A stretch of DNA of 49,015 bases from Anabaena sp. 4-3 (GCF_001597745.1 NZ_LUHJ01000035.1:80834-129848); one strand, 5' to 3'; shown: positions 26,325 to 35,288, numbered from the stretch's first letter. Numbers and translations are program-made. The notes: generated from the sequence alone by a model not told the origin.

Positions 26325-27446
26325 ATGAATGGCACAATTCGCGTTGGGAGTCTCTTCGGCATTCCCTTTTATATTCATCCGTCTTGGTTTCTAGTTCTCG
26401 GTTTGGTAACTTGGACTTATAGCGGCGGACTCATGGCACAATTTCCCCAATTATCCGGGGGGTTGGCGTTACTGCTGGGATTGATGACAGCGTTGTTATT
26501 GTTTGCCTCTGTTGTCGCCCACGAGTTAGGACATAGCTTTGTCGCCATTCGCCAAGGAATTAACGTCAACTCAATTACATTGTTTATCTTTGGTGGGTTG
26601 GCTAGCTTAGAAGAAGAATCAAAAACCCCTGCGGATGCTTTTTGGGTGGCGATCGCCGGGCCTTTAGTCAGTCTGTTACTATCTGGTATCATCACAGTCA
26701 TCGGTGTGACTACCAACGTCACTGGCACTTTAGCGGCGATACTTGGTGTTGTAGCCTCTGTAAACTTGGCGTTAGCGTTGTTTAACCTAATTCCTGGCTT
26801 ACCTTTAGATGGCGGTAATATCCTCAAAGCGATTGTCTGGAAGATTACAGGTAAACCCTATAGAGGTGTCAGCTTTGCCAGTCGAGTTGGACAAATCTTT
26901 GGGTGGGTAGCGATCGCCTCTGGTGTAATTCCGTTATTCTTGTTTGGTAGCTTCGCCAACTTCTGGACTTTGTTAATTGGGTTCTTCCTAGTGCGGAATG
27001 CTGGTAATGCGGCACAATTTGCCAGAGTGCAAGAAAAACTCACAGGATTAACAGCCGCAGATGCAGTTACAGTTGACAGTCCGATTGTTTCTGCTAATTT
27101 GACTCTCAGAGAGTTTGTAGACCAACAAATAGTTTTAGGTAACAACTGGCGACGGTTTTTAGTTACCAACGATGAAGGACAATTAGTTGGTGCGATCGCA
27201 CGAGATAACCTACGGATTATAGATACCACACTTTGGTCAGAAACACAAATCAAAGATGTGATGAAACCAATTGAATCTACCACCATCGCATCAAATCAAC
27301 CATTGCTAGAAGTAGTGCAACTGTTTGAAAAACAACAATTATCAGCATTACCTGTGATTCGTGACAACGGCGTGTTAGTTGGAATATTAGAAAAAACAGC
27401 GATTATTCAACTATTGCAAAGCCCCACCGAACCCAGCCCCGCATAG
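26325..27446 (+). CDS. Site-2 protease (M50) with CBS domain pair
   Basis: 373 residues from the ATG at 26325, chosen because AAGGAGAA stands seven to eight bases before it; earlier TTG/ATG codons at 26301 and 26304 lack a site. Six or so membrane segments contain the zinc motif HELGH (H66, E67, H70) and the second-ligand region NLIPGLPLDGG (154-164, D162). The C-terminal 120 residues are two CBS domains (TAADAVTVDSPIV and VMKPIESTTIAS), which bind adenine nucleotides. This is the cytosolic-CBS group of intramembrane proteases, which cut membrane-bound regulators; the substrate is unknown. A strong terminator follows. Confidence 0.92.
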   Translation: MNGTIRVGSLFGIPFYIHPSWFLVLGLVTWTYSGGLMAQFPQLSGGLALLLGLMTALLLFASVVAHELGHSFVAIRQGINVNSITLFIFGGLASLEEESKTPADAFWVAIAGPLVSLLLSGIITVIGVTTNVTGTLAAILGVVASVNLALALFNLIPGLPLDGGNILKAIVWKITGKPYRGVSFASRVGQIFGWVAIASGVIPLFLFGSFANFWTLLIGFFLVRNAGNAAQFARVQEKLTGLTAADAVTVDSPIVSANLTLREFVDQQIVLGNNWRRFLVTNDEGQLVGAIARDNLRIIDTTLWSETQIKDVMKPIESTTIASNQPLLEVVQLFEKQQLSALPVIRDNGVLVGILEKTAIIQLLQSPTEPSPA

Positions 27447-27478
27447 ATTTCTCATGGAAAAACGCTCCTTCTCTAACT

Positions 27479-27505
27479 CCCTCAGAATGTCTGAGGGATT
27501 TTTTT
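27479..27505 (+). terminator. Rho-independent terminator of the site-2 protease gene
   Basis: Perfect 8-bp stem CCCTCAGA / TCTGAGGG (27479-27486 and 27490-27497) with a 3-nt loop, followed by ATTTTTTT. It is 33 bp past the stop codon. Confidence 0.85.
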
Positions 27506-27514
27506 GTAGATAAT

Positions 27515-27614
27515 TTTTGTGGGGTGGGCATTGCTGACAAGTTGCTCAAAGTCTTAATTTTACGTTGTTGGGTGTGCATCGACTGAAGCTTATTGAGAAT
27601 GGTGCAAGATATGA
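27515..27614 (-). repeat. ATATCTTGCAC...GCAATGCCCACCC repeat (copy 2, reverse)
   Basis: Read on the minus strand it begins ATATCTTGCACCATTCTC, contains GTTGGGTGTGCATC in complement and ends with the GCAATGCCCACCCC block. It lies between two terminator-like hairpins. Confidence 0.8.
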
Positions 27615-27666
27615 CTTCTCTGAAACCCCCAGACATACTGGGGGATTTGTTTATATTTTCTAGAGA

Positions 27667-27783
27667 TTATCTGCGAACTTTTCGTTTTGTTTTGTTATGC
27701 CAATAAACAGTAATAATTTCAGGGTTTAACAGTCCACCTTGACAGATAACTCGTAACCCTCGAAGTTCATCTATAAATTTTAA
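27667..27783 (-). pseudogene. Degraded C-terminal fragment resembling a DUF4258/toxin-like small protein
   Basis: Minus-strand frame of 38 codons after an in-frame TGA, with no start codon. It reads through IDELRGLRVICQ and ends IITVYWHNKTKRKVRR before a stop. The pattern (hydrophobic strand, then TVYW and a basic tail) resembles the C-terminus of DUF4258 or RelE/BrnT-like toxin proteins. No antitoxin is next to it. Family assignment is tentative. Confidence 0.4.
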
Positions 27784-27825
27784 TCAATGCTGTTCAAACC
27801 TGGATTAATGAAATTTGTTAGATAA

Positions 27826-28836
27826 TCAACCGACAACAAAACCGTATTTTAGAGGATCATTAGCATCGACTACAAACTGTTGAATTCCGGTGATATGAGC
27901 ATCTCCAGTCAATATGGGATTAACTGCTACCATATCACCTATATTAACTTTAGCAACAAGTTTTCCCTTAAAAGTAGTACCAATAATGCTCTGACTGGTA
28001 AAATTTAAACCTAATGGCAGTTGATTTTTACCGTAAAGTGTAGCCATCAAAGCTGAAGTACCAGTACCACAAGGACAACGATCCATTTGACCATTACCAA
28101 AAATCACCACACCTTGAGAAAATGGTACAAAAGCTTCAGGTTGTTCATAAATCATTGTGAATTTAACAGTATTAATATGTTGTTCTATGGGATGCTGCAC
28201 ACTAATCTGTTCATTAACTGCTTTTTTTACCAACATTCCTAAACGGATCAGTGTAGAAATATTATCAGGATGAACAGCAACCCCTAAAGCTTGTGCTTGA
28301 ACTATAGCAAAAAAGTTTCCACCAAAAGACACATCGACTAAAATTTTTCCTATGTCGGGGAGAGTAATTTCTACGTCTTTCGCATACAAAAAAGAAGGAA
28401 CATTAGCGACGCACACTTGACTTACTTGGCTTTCCTCAATTTTGGCACGACATTCAACTAAACCTGCGGGAGTGTCGAAGCTTACTACTGTTTCTGGTTC
28501 TATGATGGGAATCATACCAATTTCAATCAGAGTTGTAGTAGCACCAATAATTCCACTCCCACACATATCGATATAACCGGAATTATCCATAAAGATAATA
28601 CCGTAATCACTTTGATTAGTAGTTGGCGGCGTAATAATTGCGCCAAACATATCTTTATGTCCTCTAGGTTCTTGCATAAGCAGAGTACGAATATGGTCTA
28701 GTTTGTCTTTCATGTACTGCTTCTTCTGTGCCATTGTTTCGCCTATAATTGGTGGAATACCACTCAAAACTATACGGGTAGGTTCTCCATCTGTATGGGT
28801 ATCAATAGCGGAAATGATTTGCATGAACCTTGCCAT
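27826..28836 (-). CDS. Proline racemase-family enzyme (Cys/Cys type)
   Basis: 336 residues with THTDGEPTR near the N-terminus, MCGSG with C92, and DRCPCGTGTSA with C256. Both acid-base cysteines are present. In this family Cys/Cys enzymes are proline racemases or 4-hydroxyproline 2-epimerases, whereas a Thr or Ser in place of the first cysteine marks 3-hydroxyproline dehydratases. Residue S94 stands where many members have histidine (MCGHG), so the exact substrate is open. The ATG at 28836 has AGG about ten bases upstream; 28824 is an alternative start. It is divergent from a DMT transporter gene. Confidence 0.85.
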   Translation of the reverse strand: MARFMQIISAIDTHTDGEPTRIVLSGIPPIIGETMAQKKQYMKDKLDHIRTLLMQEPRGHKDMFGAIITPPTTNQSDYGIIFMDNSGYIDMCGSGIIGATTTLIEIGMIPIIEPETVVSFDTPAGLVECRAKIEESQVSQVCVANVPSFLYAKDVEITLPDIGKILVDVSFGGNFFAIVQAQALGVAVHPDNISTLIRLGMLVKKAVNEQISVQHPIEQHINTVKFTMIYEQPEAFVPFSQGVVIFGNGQMDRCPCGTGTSALMATLYGKNQLPLGLNFTSQSIIGTTFKGKLVAKVNIGDMVAVNPILTGDAHITGIQQFVVDANDPLKYGFVVG

Positions 28837-28921
28837 AAAATAATGCCTACTTAATTAGTTATTTTGAATAATTTAAAATGTACAATAGCTTTTTGTTGGT
28901 AGTGTTCGCGTAGCGTCTCGT

Positions 28922-28943
28922 AGAGAGCGATTTATCGCTCTCT
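28922..28943. repeat. Perfect 10-bp-arm hairpin within GCGTAGCG-type repeat
   Basis: AGAGAGCGAT and ATCGCTCTCT are separated by TT. It is preceded by GTTCGCGTAGCGTCTCG and followed by the reverse hairpin repeat TAAAGGGCTAAAGCCCTTA (28954-28972), all in the divergent promoter region of the racemase and DMT genes. Confidence 0.7.
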
Positions 28944-29035
28944 GGGAATGGGTTAAAGGGCTAAAGCCCTTACTACGAACTTTTCTTTTATTAAGTCCTT
29001 CTACTTAATTCATTTTCGGACTTGGCAGTATAGCT

Positions 29036-29908
29036 ATGAATCAGCAAAAAATGCTTGGATATATTCTAGGAAGCATGGCGACTATTATCATGGCTTCTTT
29101 AGGAATTTTTGTCCGAAATATTCCCTTAAATCCCCAAATAATTACTTTAGGACGCTTTGGTTTTGGTTTTTATTTTATTTTAATGTATCTCTTAATTACT
29201 GGAAAAATTAATCAAGTTAAAATTCTCAAGTTATCCTTTTCTCTGGTTGCTAGTGGAGTTTTTATAACTTTGTGTATTTGGTTATACATCAATGCTATTA
29301 ATAGTACAACATTAGCTAATGCGGTTTTTCTATTATATATTGCTCCTTTGATTGCATCTGGTTTAGCAATTTTTTTAAACCAAGAAATATTAACTTTAAC
29401 AAAATCATTATTGCTCGGTTTGGCGTTGATAGGATGCCTATGTATTATTGAATTTAATCTGACGTTCAACAGTTTAAAATCACTAGGCTATTTATGGGGA
29501 ATTCTCTCAGCGATATTTTACGCACTATTCATAGTTACCAATAAACAGATATCACAGCAAATACCGCCATTAATTCGGTCTTTTTGGCAATTATTCTTTG
29601 GTACTATTGCTATTGCGGTTATTATCTACCTAAGCAACACAGAAATTATCATTGATTTCCCCATAGACTTATATTGGTTAATAGCTGTCGGTTTCATCTA
29701 TGGATTTATTGCCCTAACTCTGACAATATCTGCTATTAAACTGTTAGACACCTATGAATATAGTATTATTTCTTATTTAGAACCTCTCGCTGCCACACTG
29801 TTGGGATGGATGATTTATTCAGAAAAAATTTCAGGATTGCAAGCAGTTGGTTGTGTGATTATATTGTTAACTGGTGTTATGCAAATTTTTCTGTCAAGCA
29901 AAACTTAA
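29036..29908 (+). CDS. EamA/DMT-superfamily exporter
   Basis: 290 residues, ten hydrophobic segments arranged as two five-helix EamA repeats (roughly 5-138 and 150-288). The family exports amino acids, nucleotides or other small metabolites. The second repeat ends with YLEPLAATLLGWMIYSEK, a typical EamA motif. Gene position opposite a proline racemase-like enzyme allows an amino-acid link, but this is only suggested by proximity. Codon use is more AT-rich than in neighbours. The substrate is not identifiable. Confidence 0.87.
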   Translation: MNQQKMLGYILGSMATIIMASLGIFVRNIPLNPQIITLGRFGFGFYFILMYLLITGKINQVKILKLSFSLVASGVFITLCIWLYINAINSTTLANAVFLLYIAPLIASGLAIFLNQEILTLTKSLLLGLALIGCLCIIEFNLTFNSLKSLGYLWGILSAIFYALFIVTNKQISQQIPPLIRSFWQLFFGTIAIAVIIYLSNTEIIIDFPIDLYWLIAVGFIYGFIALTLTISAIKLLDTYEYSIISYLEPLAATLLGWMIYSEKISGLQAVGCVIILLTGVMQIFLSSKT

Positions 29909-29941
29909 AATGTGATTGTATCAGCAAAATCTCATTAAATA

Positions 29942-30041
29942 ATATCTTGCACTATTCTCCATAAGCTTCAGGCGATGCACAGCCAACAATTAAAAGCTCA
30001 GGCTTTGAGCAACTCTCAAGCAATGCCCACCCTACAAAAAT
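29942..30041 (+). repeat. ATATCTTGCAC...GCAATGCCCACCC repeat (copy 3)
   Basis: Full-length copy from ATATCTTGCACTATTCTC through GATGCACAGCCAAC to GCAATGCCCACCCTAC, in the gap between the convergent DMT and dehydrogenase genes. Just beyond it, TCTGCGTTTATCTGCGTT (30076-30095) is a short direct repeat. Confidence 0.8.
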
Positions 30042-30127
30042 GTTAATCAAGCTCATGACTTATTGCTACATCCGCGTTTATCTGCGTTTATCTGCGTTCC
30101 CTTCTCATTCTCGTTGGAAAATCACAT

Positions 30128-31234
30128 TCAAAATTGCCTGACAATACTAACTCGTTGCTGGGCGAGTTCCATAGCTGCTTGGCGGGGAAGCATTCCTGTC
30201 TGAGCAGATTTTTCTAAAACTAGGGTTGTGTTGTGCAGAATTTTATTAGCAACAGCTGGTAAAGCATCTGCTTGTGTACCACCATCATACTCTACAGCCG
30301 CACAAATCACACCCCCTGCATTAGCAATAAAATCAGGTACTACCAGAATATGACGGTCATGACAGATGCTTTCTGCCTCTTCTGTCAAAGGAATATTAGC
30401 ACCACAAATAATCATCTGAGTATGTAACCGATTAACATTATTAGCATGAATCACATCAGGTCTAGCGGCTGGTATCCAAATTTCACACTCGATATCAATC
30501 ACCGCATCTCGGTGCAGTTTTTCACCGTCGGCATAGTCAATTACACTGTTACCAGATTCTTTTATGGCTATAAGTTCGTGAACATTGATACCACGGGGGT
30601 TAAATATTGTACCTTGAGAATCTGCGGCAGCAATCAATATTGCTCCCTCGGCAGTTAAAAAACGGGCGGCGTGTTTACCGACAGAACCAAAACCTTGAAT
30701 CACAATTCGCGCCCCGTGCAGGTCAAGGTGACAAAACTTACTAGCGACCTCTGCACAAACACAGATACCAAAACCTGTAGCACCAATTTCATCGAGGGGG
30801 ATACCGCCCATTGCTCTGGGTAGTCCCACCGCCCGACCAGTTTCTTGTTTCACCCAAGCCATGCACTGCTCATTAGTTCCCATATCCGGGCCGGGAATGT
30901 ATTCTGTGATGTCTTTAATGGCACGGGCAAAGGTGCGAATTAAGCGTTCTTTAGTGGGTAAGGGTAATTTCGGATCTGCTAAGATTGCAGATTTACCGCC
31001 ACCGTGGGGTAACTCCGCCGCCGCATTTTTCAAAGTCATGGCTCGCGCTAGACGAAACACCTCTTCTGTGGTGACATCCGCCGCCATGCGAACTCCGCCA
31101 ATAGCTGCGCCGCAAGCGGTGTTATCAACAACCACAATGGCTTTTAACTTTGTGGTAGGTTCATAAATGTGGATAATTTTAGAAGGGCCGAGGTCATCGG
31201 CAAATCGAAAGATGGTTTCTGAGTCATTAGTCAC
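30128..31234 (-). CDS. Glu/Leu/Phe/Val dehydrogenase family protein (leucine/phenylalanine-type)
   Basis: NAD(P)-dependent deaminating dehydrogenase, about 368 residues. Numbering from the GTG at 31234: substrate lysine in LPHGGGKSA (K81), catalytic aspartate in PGPDMGTNEQ (D117), and nucleotide fold GFGSVGKHA (from 181). Short length and GGGKSA rather than GGGKGG fit leucine/valine/phenylalanine dehydrogenases, not glutamate dehydrogenase. The frame opens to a TTG at 31255, inside repeat DNA; the GTG at 31234 has GGAG nine bases before it and is preferred. Next to a 2-keto acid decarboxylase gene on the same strand; ScyB of scytonemin synthesis belongs to the same family. Confidence 0.85.
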   Translation of the reverse strand: MTNDSETIFRFADDLGPSKIIHIYEPTTKLKAIVVVDNTACGAAIGGVRMAADVTTEEVFRLARAMTLKNAAAELPHGGGKSAILADPKLPLPTKERLIRTFARAIKDITEYIPGPDMGTNEQCMAWVKQETGRAVGLPRAMGGIPLDEIGATGFGICVCAEVASKFCHLDLHGARIVIQGFGSVGKHAARFLTAEGAILIAAADSQGTIFNPRGINVHELIAIKESGNSVIDYADGEKLHRDAVIDIECEIWIPAARPDVIHANNVNRLHTQMIICGANIPLTEEAESICHDRHILVVPDFIANAGGVICAAVEYDGGTQADALPAVANKILHNTTLVLEKSAQTGMLPRQAAMELAQQRVSIVRQF

Positions 31235-31247
31235 GTCGCTGCGCTCC

Positions 31248-31274
31248 GAATTCAAAATTCAAAATTCAAAATTC
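31248..31274. repeat. TTTGAAT heptamer tract (reverse orientation)
   Basis: AATTCAAA units repeated about four times, ending at the 5' edge of the dehydrogenase coding region. It matches the tract at 31461-31492 in inverse orientation, so the gap between dehydrogenase and decarboxylase genes is framed by inverted heptamer tracts. Confidence 0.75.
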
Positions 31275-31460
31275 TTGCATTAAATACCCCACGGATAAAT
31301 CTGGGTTATTGAATTAATGTAGTTTCACTTTTTTCTTTTCCATAAATCAATTTAGGCGGCTCAGATTCTTGTTGGCTTGGGGCATTGGGCATTAGTCATC
31401 AAAAAAGTCAAAAGTCTTCGCGCCAGCGTCACGCAGTGAAGAATTCTGGGGAAAAATTAT

Positions 31461-31492
31461 TTAATTTTGAATTTTGAATTTTGAATTTTTAA
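31461..31492. repeat. TTTGAAT heptamer tract (forward orientation)
   Basis: Four units of AATTTTG just beyond the decarboxylase stop codon; inverse partner of 31248-31274. Confidence 0.75.
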
Positions 31493-31506
31493 TTTATTTG
31501 TCCCCC

Positions 31507-33132
31507 TCATCCCTTCAGGGTTTTGGCGAATAGTTGGCTTAAGTGTTCCAAGGCTGGTGAGACATCATCTGGAAGCAGTCGCACATCTAAAATACTGAAG
31601 GTGTTACTGTCTCGTGCTGTGTGTAAAGCTTGTTGTAATTGTTTACCTGTCTCTATCACGAAACCGTTACCGCCTAAGACTTGGGCTAATTGGGCATAAT
31701 CAATTGTGGGAATATTCACAAATGCTGCATCTTGATGACCCATTGCGCGGAGGGAGGCAAAAGAGCCATTATTAATAATGATGACGATGGGATTTAGTCC
31801 TAAGCGTTTAGCTGTGAGTAATTCCATTCCGGTCATTTGGAAGGCACCATCACCAACTAAAGCGATCGCTCTCCTGCTAGAATCAGCTAATTGCGCTCCT
31901 ATTACCCCAGGAACTCCAAACCCCATGCTGGCATAAAAAGCCGGACTGAAAAATGATGTTCCTTCCTGAGTCTGAATATCATCGGCTGCAAATAAGGTGT
32001 CGCCGACATCTGTCACCAGTAAAGTTTTACTATCAATAAATTGGTTGAGTTCATAAAGTAATCCACTCATAGAAATCCTACCCTCGGATGGTTGCACACG
32101 GGGTTTCATTTTCGGGATGGTGGATAATTCTCTATGCGGTAAATCTGAGCTACTAGACAAACTATCAATAAAATCTTCAAACCTGACATTTGGGTATTCG
32201 TGACGCTTAATAGCTATCCTTTCCGAAGTCGCATAAACAGTATGACTGGGGTTGAGTTGGGCGGTAAACATACCCAAATTTAAATCGCTCATGAACACGC
32301 CCAACATCAGCACACAGTCTGATTCTTCCACGATTTGCCGCAGATGGGTATCACCTGCTTCACCGTTGTAAATGCCAAGATATTGGGGATGTGCTTCAGG
32401 AAAAACTGATTTACCTAATATGGTCGCACAAACAGGTACACCTAATTTTTCTGCCAATGCTATCACCTGGGGTTGCAAACCAAAGCGGTGTACTTCCGCA
32501 CCAGCCAAAATTACGGGTGATTTAGCTAGGTGCAGCATTTCTAAAGTTTCGTCTAGGGCTTCTTTGAGGGTATCTGCATCAGTGCGCTTGATGGGTGAAG
32601 AATAGTTTTCCGCCTCCTCAATGTCTGCATACACCATGTCGCGGGGAATTTCCAGGTAGACTGGACGTTTAAATGTCATCGCGTAGTCTAGGGCGCGATG
32701 AATTTTAGTATCGGCTGTTTTTGGATCATTGAGGGTGGTAGCGTAAAGGGTGACTTCTTCGTAAACGCGCCTTTGGGTATCAAAGGTTTTGATTTTGTGG
32801 TGTAGTAGGTTATGTTGTTGTCGTTCTTTGATGCCGGGTGAGCCACTTAAAATTATTAAGGGGGATTTTTCAGCATAAGCACCTGCAACGGCGTTTACCA
32901 TGTTTAAGCCGCCGACGCTGTAGGTAACTACGGCTAAACCTAAGCCACGTATGCGAGCATAAGCATCAGCCGCAAAGCCTACGCAGGGTTCATGTGTCAT
33001 GACGACTGGTGTTATTTGGCTGGCTGCTAGGGCATCAAATAGGGTTAAGGCGAAGTCTCCAGGGATGCCAAAGGCGTGTTTTACTCCTTGTTGGTGTAAG
33101 ATTTTGAAGATGTGTGGTGCTAGTTGGGGCAT
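31507..33132 (-). CDS. Thiamine-diphosphate-dependent 2-keto acid decarboxylase (PDC/IPDC family)
   Basis: 541 residues with the three domains of ThDP enzymes. The cofactor-activating glutamate is E48 in MTHEPCVGFAADAYAR, and the Mg/ThDP motif runs from GDG (427-429) to NN (454-455). The N-terminal FGIPGDFALTLFDAL resembles pyruvate, indolepyruvate and branched-chain keto acid decarboxylases more than acetolactate synthase. Likely reaction: 2-keto acid to aldehyde and CO2. Together with the downstream dehydrogenase (273 bp away) it could turn leucine, valine or phenylalanine into an aldehyde. ScyA-like function is an alternative but that family is longer and synthase-like. Confidence 0.85.
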   Translation of the reverse strand: MPQLAPHIFKILHQQGVKHAFGIPGDFALTLFDALAASQITPVVMTHEPCVGFAADAYARIRGLGLAVVTYSVGGLNMVNAVAGAYAEKSPLIILSGSPGIKERQQHNLLHHKIKTFDTQRRVYEEVTLYATTLNDPKTADTKIHRALDYAMTFKRPVYLEIPRDMVYADIEEAENYSSPIKRTDADTLKEALDETLEMLHLAKSPVILAGAEVHRFGLQPQVIALAEKLGVPVCATILGKSVFPEAHPQYLGIYNGEAGDTHLRQIVEESDCVLMLGVFMSDLNLGMFTAQLNPSHTVYATSERIAIKRHEYPNVRFEDFIDSLSSSSDLPHRELSTIPKMKPRVQPSEGRISMSGLLYELNQFIDSKTLLVTDVGDTLFAADDIQTQEGTSFFSPAFYASMGFGVPGVIGAQLADSSRRAIALVGDGAFQMTGMELLTAKRLGLNPIVIIINNGSFASLRAMGHQDAAFVNIPTIDYAQLAQVLGGNGFVIETGKQLQQALHTARDSNTFSILDVRLLPDDVSPALEHLSQLFAKTLKG

Positions 33133-33162
33133 TTTTGGTTGATTTTTTTGTGAGGGTTTTTT

Positions 33163-33204
33163 AAACGCAAAGGGGCGCGGAGGAAACGCGGAGGGGCGCG
33201 GAGG
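33163..33204. repeat. CGCAGAGG-type repeat, partial copy
   Basis: Three G-rich units (ACGCAAAGGGGCGCGGAGG and variants) matching the left half of copies A and B, directly upstream of the decarboxylase gene. Confidence 0.65.
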
Positions 33205-33251
33205 TTTAAGTGAGGTTTTACGCTGATTTTGGTTGATGGTTAGCTTGGGTT

Positions 33252-34973
33252 TTATCTATCTGGGCGGATGCTGCGGTATCTATCTGTGCGAATGTTTGTG
33301 ATGATTTGATCTATTTGGGTTTTTGGTTCTCCTAATGTTGTTAGGAGATGTGCGCTTAGTTCTAGGGCGGCTTCAAATTCTGGTTGTACCACTTCTTTGG
33401 CTCCAATTTGGGTGAGTAGGTCGATTTCTCGGTCGTGGTGCGATCGCGCTATGATGTCTAGTTGGGGTGCGATCGCTAATGCTCTTTTGAGTAGTAATCT
33501 GGATGAAGCAGGATCAGGTAAGGCTATCGCTAAGGCTTTCGCTTTTTCTAGGTGGGTTTTCTCTAGCACTAATTCTGAGTCGGCATCACCAAAAATGTAA
33601 GCTATGCGTTGCATTCTCAATCTTTGGATGGCTGCTTCGCTGTTTTCAACAACTAAAACTAAATACCCCTGGTTGAGTAAAATATTTACTATTACCTGTC
33701 CTACTCTTCCGTAACCTGCAACCACCACATGACTACTAATGGTTTCGGGTATTGATAAGCTTTGTGGTTCGGCAAATTGTCGCAGTGATTTGGCAAAAAA
33801 TGGCATCTGGGTAAGATGTGCTAGCAATTTCGGCGCAAGTTTCAGGGATATTGGTGTTAAAATCAGTGTTACGGCTGTGGTTTCTAACAGTAGAAAATAT
33901 GTCCTTTCGGGGATGAGTTGCAGTTGTAATCCCGCTAACGCTAAAACGAAAGAAAATTCTCCTATCTGGTTAATTCCAAAACTTGTGAGGATGGCGGTTT
34001 TGAGTGAGTAGCCAAATTTTAAAATGATGGGCATGACAATCATGGCTTTACCCAGCATGACTAATGTCACCAGTCCCAAAACTAGCCCTAAGTTCTGGAT
34101 TAATATAACTGGATCAATTAACATCCCGATGGAAGCAAAAAATAGTGAGGCGAAGGTATCTCTTAAGGGTAATACTTTGGCGAGGGCGTGATCTGCATAA
34201 TCAATCTCGGAAACCATTAACCCGGCGACAAATGCACCCATTTCTATAGATAAACCCAGTTTAGCTGTCACCAAAGCCACACCTAAACACAAAGCAATCA
34301 CCGTCAAAACAAATAATTCCGTGCTTTCCGTAGCTGCAACGTTACTAATTAACTTCGGAACTATCCAACGTCCACAGGCGATCGCTACTCCTAAAAATAC
34401 CAAAACCTTCAACAACACACTACCTAACGCCAAGCCAATACTTTCCGGTTGTCGCAAAGCAGGTAAAAAAGCTAACATTACTCCCAAAGCCAAATCCTGA
34501 GCAATTAAAATTGCCAGCATCACCTGACCATGCAGTGTATTTGTTTCGCCTCGTTCTGCTAAAGTTTTCAATACGACCGCCGTAGAAGACAGGGAAAGCA
34601 CCACGCCGACAAAAATACCTTCTGTGAAACCACTCACCCAACCCAGAGTTATTGTTAAAAAGGCGACTAAAGCCGTAGTTAAACCAATTTGTAGTAAACT
34701 ACCTTTAATAGCAATATCCTTAACTCGTTTCAGTTCTGTGAGCGAGAATTCCACACCCAAAGCAAACAACAAAAAAGCTACACCAATTGATGCTAAGGCT
34801 TGAATTCGTGGCACATCACTTAACAGCTTAAAACCATAAGGCCCCACTGCCAAGCCCGTCGCCAAATAGCCAAGTAACACAGGTTGGCGCAGTCGGTTGG
34901 CAACATATCCCCCCAGGGCCGAAGCTCCTAAAACAATTGTAAAATCAAGAATTAAGCCATGCTCTGCTGCCAT
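33252..34973 (-). CDS. Kef-type cation:proton antiporter (CPA2) with TrkA-N domain
   Basis: 573 residues. About 12 membrane segments fill residues 5-385, with the ion-path region ILIAQDLALGVMLAF. A cytoplasmic Rossmann domain follows (VVAGYGRVGQVIVNILLNQG, about 410-530), the RCK/TrkA-N module that senses NAD(H) or similar ligands. Such proteins carry K+ or Na+ in exchange for H+. The start ATG at 34973 is followed by EHGLILDFTIVLGASALGG, normal for the family. It is in the same direction as the decarboxylase gene, 119 bp apart. Confidence 0.9.
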   Translation of the reverse strand: MAAEHGLILDFTIVLGASALGGYVANRLRQPVLLGYLATGLAVGPYGFKLLSDVPRIQALASIGVAFLLFALGVEFSLTELKRVKDIAIKGSLLQIGLTTALVAFLTITLGWVSGFTEGIFVGVVLSLSSTAVVLKTLAERGETNTLHGQVMLAILIAQDLALGVMLAFLPALRQPESIGLALGSVLLKVLVFLGVAIACGRWIVPKLISNVAATESTELFVLTVIALCLGVALVTAKLGLSIEMGAFVAGLMVSEIDYADHALAKVLPLRDTFASLFFASIGMLIDPVILIQNLGLVLGLVTLVMLGKAMIVMPIILKFGYSLKTAILTSFGINQIGEFSFVLALAGLQLQLIPERTYFLLLETTAVTLILTPISLKLAPKLLAHLTQMPFFAKSLRQFAEPQSLSIPETISSHVVVAGYGRVGQVIVNILLNQGYLVLVVENSEAAIQRLRMQRIAYIFGDADSELVLEKTHLEKAKALAIALPDPASSRLLLKRALAIAPQLDIIARSHHDREIDLLTQIGAKEVVQPEFEAALELSAHLLTTLGEPKTQIDQIITNIRTDRYRSIRPDR

Positions 34974-35288
34974 CGTTCTCTACAGGGGATAAATTTGTTA
35001 GTTATGAGACTATCTTGGCGTAATTCCTAATTTTTTAACTCATTGGCAGCATCACTGAAGTAGCTGGTTGCAATTAAATATAAAATGTGGGATGGGCCGG
35101 ACAGCCCGTAAACAGGCTAGAAGCCTGTTCCACTATCTAACAATTAATTAAGCCTAATTACTTGAAGATTGTTTAATCTTACTTTGCCTTTAGTTTTAGC
35201 TTTTCTAACACTATCCTAAGTAATAGATGTAGAAGAAAGTTTGTAGTAAGGACTTTAGTCCTGATTAGATTGAGGATATTAAATAAAA
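34974..35288. other. Divergent gap with two short hairpin repeats
   Basis: It contains the palindrome AACAGGCT-AGA-AGCCTGTT (35111-35129) and a copy of the GTAGTAAGGACTTTAGTCC repeat (35239-35262), which ends about 27 bp before the creatininase start. Otherwise nothing recognised. Confidence 0.65.
35239..35262. repeat. GTAGTAAGGACTTTAGTCC hairpin repeat (copy 2)
   Basis: Same orientation and core as 7200-7226. Confidence 0.7.

Larger units (their letters stand above)
27447..27825. other. Intergenic region: terminator, dispersed repeat, second hairpin and a toxin-like remnant
   Basis: From left to right: the terminator at 27479-27505, a reverse copy of the ATATCTTGCAC repeat (27515-27614), a hairpin CCCCCAG/CTGGGGG at 27626-27644 followed by ATTTGTTT, and a degraded reading frame on the minus strand (27667-27783). 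No intact gene. Confidence 0.7.

Noticed and set aside
30128-33132. Scytonemin cluster (scyA/scyB)
   Set aside because: The ThDP enzyme has the length and N-terminal pattern of keto acid decarboxylases, and no scyC or other scy gene is nearby.
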